From NCBI GenBank assembly GCA_014378185.1, contig JACMOE010000565.1, positions 1 to 9,772 on the forward strand: a stretch of DNA of 9,772 nucleotides, read 5' to 3'. Source of the stretch: Gemmatimonadaceae bacterium (GTDB lineage: Bacteria; Gemmatimonadota; Gemmatimonadetes; Gemmatimonadales; Gemmatimonadaceae). Made by a program: the position numbers and the translations under genes. Every line of letters starts with the position of its first letter. Position 1 is the first letter of the stretch. The notes under the pieces are model-generated. The model was not told where the DNA came from and searched no databases. It saw only the letters and a program-made list of their open reading frames with translations. Below, piece after piece: positions 1 through 6,718 of the stretch.

Positions 1-1130
1 AGGCCCGCCGCCAACAGCGCCGTGCGACGATGGATGCGCTGCGGGATGGTCTTCAGCCCCTCGGGGCCGTGCCACACCGCATACATGCTCGCGATCACGG
101 CCAGGAGTACCTGTGCCGTGCACACGTTCGACGTGGCCTTCTCGCGCCGCATGTGCTGTTCGCGCGTCTGGAGCGCCATGCGCAGCGCCGGTCGGCCGGT
201 CGCGTCGCGGCTCACGCCGATGATGCGGCCCGGAAGCGTGCGCTTGAACTCGTCCCTGGTGGCGAAGAATGCGGCATGCGGCCCGCCGTATCCGAGCGGC
301 ACGCCGAACCGCTGGGTGTTGCCCACGCAGACGTCGGCCCCCCATTCTCCCGGCGGCGCGAGCAGCACGAGGCTCATGAGGTCGGCCGCCACCACCACGA
401 GCGCACCGGCCACGTGGGCCTTCGCGCAGGTGTCGCGATAATCGAGAACGATTCCTTCCGTCGTGGGATACTGCAACAGCACGCCGAACACGTCGGCACC
501 AATCGCCATCGCGCCGGCGTCGCCAACCGCAATGCCGATCCCGCGCGCGCGTGCACGTGTCTTCACCACCTCGATGGTCTGCGGATGGCAGCCAGCGTCG
601 ATGAAGAAGGTGTTCTTCGCGTCGCTCCCCTTTGCCTGGTACGCCATGAACATCGCCTCGGCCGCCGCGGTGCCCTCGTCGAGCAGGGACGCGTTGGCGA
701 TCTCGAGGCCGGTCAGGTCGATCACCATCGTCTGGTAGTTCAGCAGCGCCTCGAGGCGACCCTGGGCGAGCTCGGCCTGGTACGGCGTGTAGGCCGTGTA
801 CCAGCCCGGGTTCTCCAGGATGTTGCGCTGGATCACGGGGGGCGTGAGCGTGTCGTGGTAACCATAGCCCAGATAGGAGCGGAAGATCCTGTTCTTCACC
901 GCGATGACGCGCAACGCGGCGAGCGCTTCGTGCTCGCTCCGGCCTTCATGGATGGCGAGCGGTTTCCTGAAGCGGATCGACTCGGGAATCGTCGCATCGA
1001 TGAGGTCATCGAGGGTCGCGTAGCCGAGGGTGCCGAGCATGTCCGCGATATCGGACGTGCTGGGTCCGACATGCCGTGGAACGAACGAGTCGGCGGCCGT
1101 CAGCGGCACCGATCGGATGGACGTCGTCAT
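1..1130 (-). CDS. gcvP: Glycine dehydrogenase (decarboxylating), P-protein; N-terminal part, cut by window edge
   Basis: This is the P-protein of the glycine cleavage system, a cytoplasmic PLP enzyme that decarboxylates glycine and loads the remaining aminomethyl group onto the lipoyl arm of GcvH. Reading the minus strand from an ATG at 1130 gives 376 uninterrupted codons to the left edge. The N-terminus contains FVPRHVGP near residue 16, the RHxGP signature of the long, fused P-protein; split-type GcvPA subunits usually lack it. Later family motifs include SYLGYGYHDT, NPGWYTAYTPYQAE, QGRLEALLNYQ, NASLLDEGTAAAEAM, FGVPLGYGGPHAAFFA and REQHMRREKATSN. The PLP-binding lysine lies in the C-terminal half, which is outside the window, so the full-length call rests on the N-terminus only. 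The start is supported by GAGG five bases upstream. The gene is divergent from a LipM-like lipoyl transferase, which fits because the H-protein partner needs lipoate. Confidence 0.95.
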   Translation of the reverse strand, partial: MTTSIRSVPLTAADSFVPRHVGPSTSDIADMLGTLGYATLDDLIDATIPESIRFRKPLAIHEGRSEHEALAALRVIAVKNRIFRSYLGYGYHDTLTPPVIQRNILENPGWYTAYTPYQAELAQGRLEALLNYQTMVIDLTGLEIANASLLDEGTAAAEAMFMAYQAKGSDAKNTFFIDAGCHPQTIEVVKTRARARGIGIAVGDAGAMAIGADVFGVLLQYPTTEGIVLDYRDTCAKAHVAGALVVVAADLMSLVLLAPPGEWGADVCVGNTQRFGVPLGYGGPHAAFFATRDEFKRTLPGRIIGVSRDATGRPALRMALQTREQHMRREKATSNVCTAQVLLAVIASMYAVWHGPEGLKTIPQRIHRRTALLAAG

Positions 1131-1135
1131 GGGAA

Positions 1136-1139
1136 CCTC
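1136..1139 (-). promoter_or_regulatory. Ribosome binding site of gcvP
   Basis: On the minus strand the sequence GAGG sits five bases before the ATG at 1130, which supports that start codon. It directly abuts the base of a perfect hairpin at 1141-1158, so access to it could depend on that structure. Confidence 0.55.
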
Positions 1140-1140
1140 A

Positions 1141-1158
1141 GACGCGTGGGTACGCGTC
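1141..1158. repeat. Perfect 7-bp inverted repeat (hairpin or operator) in the gcvP leader
   Basis: The arms GACGCGT (1141-1147) and ACGCGTC (1152-1158) are exact reverse complements around a 4-base loop. In the gcvP transcript this would form a GC-rich stem-loop ending one base before the GAGG ribosome binding site. As DNA it could equally be a regulator site between the two divergent genes. It has no T-run, so it is not a normal terminator. I do not recognise a glycine riboswitch around it; the leader is too short for the usual tandem aptamer. Confidence 0.45.
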
Positions 1159-1183
1159 GGTCGTGTCATCGGTTGTGTGAAGC

Positions 1184-1212
1184 ATCGTCCCCAAAGTTAT
1201 GTTCGGGGTCAA
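1184..1212 (-). promoter_or_regulatory. Possible gcvP promoter
   Basis: On the minus strand TTGACC (1212-1207) matches five of six bases of the sigma-70 -35 consensus. It is followed after exactly 17 bases by GACGAT (1189-1184), which matches only three of six -10 bases. Transcription would begin near 1177, giving a leader of about 47 bases that includes the hairpin at 1141-1158. An imperfect inverted repeat with CCCC and GGGG ends (1189-1208) fills the spacer. The -10 is weak, so this is a candidate only. On the plus strand I see no convincing promoter for the divergent gene. Confidence 0.3.
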
Positions 1213-1247
1213 GCGCGTGGCGCTCCTCAAAAATAGCTGACTGACTC

Positions 1248-2018
1248 ATGCGCTGGCGCCTGCTGCAGACTCCGCCCCTCGATGGACCCGCAAACATGGC
1301 CCTGGACCACGCGCTCATGGCTCGTGCGCGACAGGGCGGAGAGGCCGTACTGCGCGTCTACGAGTGGTCGGCGCCGGTCCTGTCGCTCGGGCGCAACCAG
1401 CGGGCCCGGGGCATCTACATCGACGAGGAACTCATTCGTCGCGGCATCGCGGCAGTACGCCGACCCACAGGCGGGCGGGCGTTGCTGCACCATCGGGAAA
1501 TCACCTACAGCCTCACCGCGCCCGCGAATGCGGGAGAATCCCTCGGCGTGATGTACCGGCGCATGAACGATCTTCTGCTCCAGGCGCTGTCGGCGCTCGG
1601 CGTGCAGGGCGGCCTGGCGAGGCCTGCGTCACGCTCTCGGCCCCCGACAGCAATGCCCTGCTTTGCCGAGCCGTCCGGAGGTGAAATCGTCGTGGATGGG
1701 CGAAAGCTCGTTGGCAGTGCCCAGTGGCGCGACGCTGGTGCGCTCCTGCAGCACGGCTCCATCCTGGTGGAGAACGATCAAGGGTTGCTCCCACAGCTCA
1801 TGCGCGAGCCGGCCACCATGCCACCTCGGCCAGCTACACTGCGGGAGATTCTGGGCCGAGCGCCGCAAGCGAGCGAAATGGTGAACGCGCTCCTGAATGC
1901 CGTGCGCCGCGCGGCGGATCCTGGCGCGACGTCCATGGGAAGTGACGAATGTGCCGCACTGGACACCTCGCCTTTCCTGGCGATCTATCGAGATCCGCAG
2001 TGGACGTGGCGCCGGTGA
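1248..2018 (+). CDS. lipM: Lipoyl/octanoyl transferase of the LplA/LipM superfamily (probable octanoyl-ACP:GcvH octanoyltransferase)
   Basis: A 256-residue cytoplasmic enzyme of the biotin/lipoate A/B ligase fold, which attaches octanoyl or lipoyl groups to a lysine on carrier domains. Family motifs are NMALDHAL (16-23), LSLGRNQ (45-51), RRPTGGRALLHH (71-82), the GRKLVGSAQ block with its conserved lysine K153 (151-159) and LQHGSIL (167-173). C138 lies in PCFAEPS; the matching CF-x-x-PS cysteine is the acyl-carrying nucleophile of Bacillus LipM, and E. coli LplA has no such cysteine. This favours a transferase using octanoyl-ACP over an ATP-dependent lipoate ligase, though LipL-type amidotransferases and looser LplA relatives also remain possible. 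Length fits LipM (about 278 residues) better than LplA (about 338). The ATG at 1248 has no clear Shine-Dalgarno, but the N-terminus aligns well with the family. Superfamily call is secure; exact activity is inferred. Confidence 0.85.
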   Translation: MRWRLLQTPPLDGPANMALDHALMARARQGGEAVLRVYEWSAPVLSLGRNQRARGIYIDEELIRRGIAAVRRPTGGRALLHHREITYSLTAPANAGESLGVMYRRMNDLLLQALSALGVQGGLARPASRSRPPTAMPCFAEPSGGEIVVDGRKLVGSAQWRDAGALLQHGSILVENDQGLLPQLMREPATMPPRPATLREILGRAPQASEMVNALLNAVRRAADPGATSMGSDECAALDTSPFLAIYRDPQWTWRR

Positions 2019-2043
2019 CGTCGGTTGCGCGCGGCAGTCATCA

Positions 2044-2071
2044 TTGACCGAACGGTGTCGGACCTTATCGT
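2044..2071 (+). promoter_or_regulatory. Possible promoter of the peptide-transporter operon
   Basis: In the 83-bp gap before the binding-protein gene, TTGACC (2044-2049, five of six -35 bases) is followed after 16 bases by TATCGT (2066-2071, four of six -10 bases). Initiation would be near 2078, leaving about 24 bases of leader. I see no terminator hairpin after the lipM-like gene, so read-through from upstream is also possible. Confidence 0.4.
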
Positions 2072-2101
2072 TCACGCTTCCTCCTTCCCCTGCCGACGCT
2101 C

Positions 2102-3808
2102 ATGCTCCGCTTTCCCCGGCTTTCCGCTCGACGCACCCGCTCCGCCACCCTGTGCATCTTCGCGACACTTGCGTTCAGTGGGTGCAAGGGACTGGAGGAC
2201 ACGAAGAGCGCCGGTCCGGCCGACGTTGGCGGGACGCTCGTCATTTCAACGCCATCGGACGCGGGAACGCTCCTGCCGCCGCTGATCGCGGTCATCACGG
2301 ACCGTCAGGTCACCGACCTGCTGTACGATCGACTGGCCGATATCGGTGACGATCTCAACTCCGTGGGCGACAAGGGTTTCAAGCCGCAATTGGCCGAGCG
2401 GTGGGAATGGGCGGCGGATTCGCTGTCGATCGTGTTCCATATCAATCCGCGTGCGCGGTGGCATGACGGCGTGCCGGTGCGCGCGAGCGACGTGCGGTTC
2501 AGCGTGAACCTCATCAAGGATCGCGCGCTGGCGTCTCCTGCTCTTCCACTCGTCACCAACATCGACTCCGTGTCGGTGCGCGATTCCGTGACGGCGGTTG
2601 CGTGGTTCAAGAAGCGCACGCCTGCTCAGTTCTACGATCTCGTCTATCAGGTGTCCATCGTGCCGGAGCACGTGCTCGGGAACACGCCCGCCGTACAACT
2701 GCGGGAGGCGGAGGTCGGCCGTCGCGGAATCGGCTCGGGACGATTTCGACTCGCTGCGTGGCAGCCGGGAACAAAGATCGAGTTGATCGCCGACACCGCG
2801 AACTATCGCGGGCGTGCAAAACTGGACCGCGTGATCTTCTCCATCGCGCCGGATTTCACGGCCGCGCTCACGCGATTCTTCGCCGGCGATGCGGACATTT
2901 TCGAGCAACTGAAGGCGGAGCATTTTGCGCGCTTCGCCAACGATACTGTCCGGCGCATGCAGCGTTATCCGACGCTGGCGTACACGACGCTGACGATGAA
3001 CATGAAGGATCCCAAGTCGCCGGCCCAGGCGCACCCGATCTTCGGTGATCGCGCGGTTCGCCGCGCGCTGACGATGGCGGTGGACCGGAAGGCAATGCTG
3101 CGCAACGCCTTCGATACGGCGGGCGTGCCACTGTTCGGTCCTTTCCCGCGCGGGGTTTCCGTCGCCGATACTACCCTGCCGCAGATTGCCTACGACACCA
3201 CGAAGGCCAAGGCGCTACTCGATTCCGCCGGCTGGACAGTAGGTCCCGATGGCGTGCGGATAAAGAATGGCCGTCGGCTCGAGTTCACCATCACTCTTCC
3301 GAACTCCAGCGCGCTGCGAAAGCAGTACGCCGTCCTGCTCCAGGAGGCCTTCCGGAAAATTGGCGTGTCGGCCACGCCGGATGTGTCGGACATCGCCACG
3401 TTCATGTCGAAACTCGCCGGCCGCGCCTTCGACATGCAGATCAACAACTATGTCACGGACCCTGATGTTTGGGGCTTCAAGCAGAGCTGGTCCACGGCGG
3501 GCATCGGAAAGGATGGCAGCAATTCTGGCTCCTATTCCAATCCGTTGGTGGACGCCATGCTCGACAGCGCGACTACCACGTTCGACCCCGCTCGCACGCG
3601 CGCGTACGCGCGACGGGCATTCGAGACGCTCATCGAGGATGCGCCCGGCATCTGGCTGTACGAAACGGCCGCCGTGATGGGACTGGACAAGCGCATTCAC
3701 CCAGCGGGAATGCGTGCGGACGGGTACTGGTCACATCTCGCCGACTGGTGGATTCCCGCCAGCCAGCGGAGCGCGCGCGACAAGATCGGTCTCCGGCCCA
3801 CGCCGTAG
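2102..3808 (+). CDS. Peptide ABC transporter substrate-binding lipoprotein (SBP_bac_5, DppA/OppA type)
   Basis: This periplasmic or inner-membrane-anchored receptor captures its ligand, most likely short peptides, and delivers it to the permease pair encoded next. The 568-residue protein starts with a basic n-region (RLSARRTRS), a short hydrophobic stretch and a lipobox ending FSGC, which predicts lipidation at C28. The mature part shows family 5 binding-protein signatures: PQLAERWEWAADS (95-107), WHDGVPVRASDVRFS (120-134), GSGRFRLAAWQPG (211-223), AVRRALTMAVDRKAM (318-332) and SYSNPLVDAMLDSA (477-490). Length is normal for the family (500-600). The ATG at 2102 gives a complete signal peptide; no strong Shine-Dalgarno precedes it. 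The next gene starts 3 bp after the stop. Family 5 also includes nickel, glutathione and sugar binders, so the ligand is not proven. Confidence 0.93.
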   Translation: MLRFPRLSARRTRSATLCIFATLAFSGCKGLEDTKSAGPADVGGTLVISTPSDAGTLLPPLIAVITDRQVTDLLYDRLADIGDDLNSVGDKGFKPQLAERWEWAADSLSIVFHINPRARWHDGVPVRASDVRFSVNLIKDRALASPALPLVTNIDSVSVRDSVTAVAWFKKRTPAQFYDLVYQVSIVPEHVLGNTPAVQLREAEVGRRGIGSGRFRLAAWQPGTKIELIADTANYRGRAKLDRVIFSIAPDFTAALTRFFAGDADIFEQLKAEHFARFANDTVRRMQRYPTLAYTTLTMNMKDPKSPAQAHPIFGDRAVRRALTMAVDRKAMLRNAFDTAGVPLFGPFPRGVSVADTTLPQIAYDTTKAKALLDSAGWTVGPDGVRIKNGRRLEFTITLPNSSALRKQYAVLLQEAFRKIGVSATPDVSDIATFMSKLAGRAFDMQINNYVTDPDVWGFKQSWSTAGIGKDGSNSGSYSNPLVDAMLDSATTTFDPARTRAYARRAFETLIEDAPGIWLYETAAVMGLDKRIHPAGMRADGYWSHLADWWIPASQRSARDKIGLRPTP

Positions 3809-3811
3809 CCC

Positions 3812-4783
3812 GTGCGGCGGTATCTCGCTGCGCGACTGCTCCAGGCGCTCGGCGTCGTGATTTTCGTGACGACGTTCGCCTTCGTGATGATTCACCTGGC
3901 GCCCGGCGATCCCATCGCTGCGGCGCTCGCGCGTCCGAACATCACCGATGCCATGCGCCAGGAATGGCGCACGGCCTATGGCCTCGATCGTCCGGTGGGT
4001 GAGCAGTACGTGCGGTGGGTCGCGAACACCGCGCGCGGCAATCTCGGCTTTTCGTTCTCGCACCGTCGACCCGTGCGCGACGTCTTCGCCGATGCCCTGC
4101 CCAATACACTGCTGCTCTCCGGACTCGGCCTCGTATTGAGCTTTGCCATCGGCATCGTCGTCGGGGTCGTACAGGCGGAGCGGCCCGGCAGCGGGCGCGA
4201 CCGCTGGCTCGGCCGCGTGCTGCTCGTGCTCTACTCCGTGCCCGACTTCTGGCTCGCGCTCGTGATCCTCATGGTCTTCGCGTACAGGCTGCCCCTCTTT
4301 CCCCCTGGCGGCATGACGGACGCGGTCATGTACGAGTACCTCTCGCCAGGCGGCAAGCTGCTCGATCGCGCGAGGCATCTGGTGCTCCCCGTGATGACGC
4401 TCGCCATCCTCACGGCTGCTGGTGTCGCCAGGTTCCAGCGCGGGGCATTGTTGGCTGTGTTGCCGAGTGACTGGATGCGGACGGCGCTCGCCAAGGGGTT
4501 GAGCTGGCGCGCTGCAGTCGCGCGTCACGCCTTTCGCAACGCGCTCCTGCCGGTGATCACGTTGTTCGGGTTGGCGGTGCCCGCCTTTGCCACGGGTGCA
4601 ATCTTCGTGGAAAAGGTGTTCTCGTGGCCCGGTATGGGCCTTGTGGTCGTCAATGCGATCGCCGCGCGGGACTATCCGCTGGTCACGGCTGGCGTGATGC
4701 TGCTGAGCGTCCTGGTGGCCGCGTGTGCATTGCTCGCGGACCTGGCGGTTGCTGCCGCGGACCCGCGCATCCGGTTGGGCTGA
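3812..4783 (+). CDS. dppB: Peptide ABC transporter permease, DppB/OppB type
   Basis: This is the first inner-membrane permease of the importer, 323 residues, beginning with a GTG codon 3 bp after the binding-protein stop. The N-terminus (RRYLAARLLQALGVVIFVTTFAFVM...) forms the first membrane helix and is followed by LAPGDP (29-34), the hallmark of DppB-type permeases. A periplasmic segment follows with the AYGLDRPVGEQYVRW (55-69) and GNLGFSFSHRRPV (76-88) motifs. Several more membrane segments follow. The cytoplasmic EAA loop that docks on the ATPases is at about 220-250 (DWMRTALAKGLSWRAAVARH...), then VEKVFSWPGMG (266-276). Length and motif order are typical. It should pair with the next gene product as a heterodimer. 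The position and near-zero spacing support translational coupling. Confidence 0.95.
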   Translation: MRRYLAARLLQALGVVIFVTTFAFVMIHLAPGDPIAAALARPNITDAMRQEWRTAYGLDRPVGEQYVRWVANTARGNLGFSFSHRRPVRDVFADALPNTLLLSGLGLVLSFAIGIVVGVVQAERPGSGRDRWLGRVLLVLYSVPDFWLALVILMVFAYRLPLFPPGGMTDAVMYEYLSPGGKLLDRARHLVLPVMTLAILTAAGVARFQRGALLAVLPSDWMRTALAKGLSWRAAVARHAFRNALLPVITLFGLAVPAFATGAIFVEKVFSWPGMGLVVVNAIAARDYPLVTAGVMLLSVLVAACALLADLAVAAADPRIRLG

Positions 4784-4784
4784 C

Positions 4785-5690
4785 GTGGGCGCTGCCTCGA
4801 TCGGTCATCGCAGCGATTCCAGCGTCCGCGGACGTCTCGTCAGCGACGGGCGGGTTCGACTGGCGCTCGGAGTGCTCGGATGCGTTGCGCTCGTCGCCAT
4901 CTTCGCGCCCATGCTTGCACCCTACGACCCGCGGCTTCAGCTCGACATCTCGCACCTGCAGAGTCAGCCGCCGTCGTTCGCGCACCCGCTTGGAACGGAT
5001 ACCTTCAGCCGGGATGTGCTGTCGCGACTGATGTACGGAACGCGCGTCTCGCTCACGGTCGCGCTGGTCGCCGTCTTCCTCTCGGCGACCTTCGGCACGA
5101 TGCTCGGCGCAATCGCGGGCTACGTCGGTGGAGCGGTCGATGCCATCGTAATGCGTGTCGTGGACGCGGCGTTCTCCATTCCCGCGATTCTGCTGCTGAT
5201 CGTGGTCATCGCGCTGTGGGGAAACCTCAGCGTCGTGACGCTCACGCTCCTGCTTGCTGGGGTGGGCTGGTTCACGATCAGTCGACTGGTGCGCGCCGAA
5301 ACCCTGGCGATCCGGGATGCGGATTACGTGGTGGCTGCGCGCGCCCTGGGTGCCTCGGGCTGGCGCGTCCTGACGCGCCATGTCCTTCCGAACGCCATCG
5401 GGTCCGCCGTCGTGTCTGCAACGCTCTCGGTGGGCAACATCATCCTGCTGGAGGCCGGCCTTTCGTATCTGGGCATCGGCGTGCGACCGCCCACGCCGAG
5501 CTGGGGCAACATCATCGAGGAGGGGTCCACCCGCCTGTCCGACGTCTGGTGGCTCACCCTTTTCCCCGGCCTCGCCATTCTCGTCACGGTCTTTGCGTGT
5601 AATGCGCTGGGCGAAGCCTTGCGGGATGCACTCGACCCTCGGCAGCTTCTCCCAGCGCACGACGACGCTCCCATTCGCATGAACGGATGA
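4785..5690 (+). CDS. dppC: Peptide ABC transporter permease, DppC/OppC type
   Basis: This is the second permease of the importer. I place the start at the GTG at 4785, one base after the dppB stop, giving 301 residues. An in-frame GTG at 4725 would add 20 residues inside dppB and is less likely. Features in order: a short cytoplasmic N-terminus, first membrane helix (about 25-46), APYDP (45-49), the DppC signature HPLGTDTFSRDVLSRLMYGTR (67-87), further membrane helices, the EAA loop at 180-203 (YVVAARALGASGWRVLTRH), then LEAGLSYLGIGVRPPTPSWG (222-241). All are classical for the OppBC_C family. The stop codon overlaps the ATG of the next ATPase gene in an ATGA arrangement, which suggests coupled translation. 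Confidence 0.94.
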   Translation: MGAASIGHRSDSSVRGRLVSDGRVRLALGVLGCVALVAIFAPMLAPYDPRLQLDISHLQSQPPSFAHPLGTDTFSRDVLSRLMYGTRVSLTVALVAVFLSATFGTMLGAIAGYVGGAVDAIVMRVVDAAFSIPAILLLIVVIALWGNLSVVTLTLLLAGVGWFTISRLVRAETLAIRDADYVVAARALGASGWRVLTRHVLPNAIGSAVVSATLSVGNIILLEAGLSYLGIGVRPPTPSWGNIIEEGSTRLSDVWWLTLFPGLAILVTVFACNALGEALRDALDPRQLLPAHDDAPIRMNG

Positions 5691-6718
5691 CGCCACCGCT
5701 TCTCGAGATCGACAACCTCCATACGTTCTTCTACACTGACAACGGTGTCGCCCGGTCGGTCGACGGCGTCTCGCTGCACGTGGACGCCGGCGAGACGGTC
5801 GGTGTGGTGGGCGAGAGCGGCTGTGGCAAGAGCGTCACTGCGCTCTCCATTCTCCGCTTGATCCGCCCCCCCGGCCGTATCGAGGCCGGCAGTGCCATCC
5901 GCTTCGAGGGCAAGGACCTGCTCACGCTGGACGACAAGGCCATTCGTCAGGTACGGGGCAACCGGATCGCAATGGTGTTCCAGGAGCCCATGACGGCCCT
6001 GAATCCCGTGTTCACCGTGGGCGACCAGATCGCCGAAGTGGCGCGCATTCACGCGGGCATGTCGAAGCGCGACGCGATGGCGAAGGCCATCGAGATGCTG
6101 CGTCTCGTCGGTATCCCCGCACCCGAGCAGCGCGCGTACGAGTATCCGCACCAGCTGTCCGGCGGCATGCGCCAGCGCGTGGTGATTGCCATGGCACTGG
6201 TGATGAATCCCGCGCTCGTCATTGCCGACGAGCCAACCACCGCGCTCGACGTCACCATCCAGGCGCAGATTCTCGAGTTGCTGGCCGACCTCACCCGGCG
6301 CCTTGGCACGTCCATCCTGCTCATCACGCATGACCTGGGCGTGGTCGCGGAGAACTGCTCGCGGGTGGTGGTGATGTATGCGGGCGAGGTGGTGGAAGAA
6401 GCCACGACCCCCGACCTGTTCGCGCACCCACATCATCCGTACACCGAAGGCCTTCTCGGCGCGATGCCGAAGGTGGGCGGCACGGCGGAGCGACTCGCGA
6501 CAATACCTGGAACGGTGCCTCCTCCCACGGTCTGGCCGGCTGGCTGCCGCTTTCGGGAGCGATGCGCGTACGCGTGGGACCGCTGCGCCACCGAGCATCC
6601 GCCCCTGTACCAGATTGCCGAGGGACATGTGTCGCGCTGCCACCTGGCGGCGGAGCCCGAGCGGCGCGCGCATCCGCACCAGCCAATTGCCGCCCAACCG
6701 GGAGTCACCGCCGCATGA
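5687..6718 (+). CDS. dppD: Peptide ABC transporter ATP-binding protein, DppD/OppD type
   Basis: A cytoplasmic ATPase of 343 residues that powers the importer, probably as a heterodimer with the next gene product. Nucleotide-binding motifs are complete: Walker A GESGCGKS (42-49), Q-loop Q99, signature LSGGMRQR (157-164), Walker B LVIADEP (177-183, catalytic E182) and H-loop H215. After HPYTEGLLGAMP (249-260) comes the oligopeptide/dipeptide transporter C-terminal region with cysteines C287, C293, C300 and C318. This four-cysteine arrangement is known in Dpp-type ATPases to hold a [4Fe-4S] cluster; here the cluster is inferred from spacing. Its ATG overlaps the dppC stop, and its own stop overlaps the dppF start, both as ATGA. 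Confidence 0.95.
   Translation: MTPPLLEIDNLHTFFYTDNGVARSVDGVSLHVDAGETVGVVGESGCGKSVTALSILRLIRPPGRIEAGSAIRFEGKDLLTLDDKAIRQVRGNRIAMVFQEPMTALNPVFTVGDQIAEVARIHAGMSKRDAMAKAIEMLRLVGIPAPEQRAYEYPHQLSGGMRQRVVIAMALVMNPALVIADEPTTALDVTIQAQILELLADLTRRLGTSILLITHDLGVVAENCSRVVVMYAGEVVEEATTPDLFAHPHHPYTEGLLGAMPKVGGTAERLATIPGTVPPPTVWPAGCRFRERCAYAWDRCATEHPPLYQIAEGHVSRCHLAAEPERRAHPHQPIAAQPGVTAA

Noticed and set aside
30..1244. Long plus-strand open frame (404 codons) opposite gcvP
   Set aside because: The minus strand encodes well-conserved GcvP motifs throughout. The plus-strand product is rich in Arg and His and has no family resemblance; GC-rich codon bias keeps such shadow frames open.
3599..3612. 14-bp perfect palindrome of alternating CG with a central TA
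   Set aside because: It falls in Arg/Ala/Tyr codons of the binding-protein gene and is well explained by CG-rich codon use.
4725..4784. Upstream GTG start for dppC at 4725
   Set aside because: It would overlap dppB by 59 bp and add residues that do not match the family. The GTG at 4785, one base after the dppB stop, fits operon spacing and the usual length.
6562..6714. Upstream extension of dppF
   Set aside because: The extra 51 codons lie inside dppD and give an Arg-rich sequence unlike the family. The ATG at 6715 starts exactly at the conserved N-terminus.
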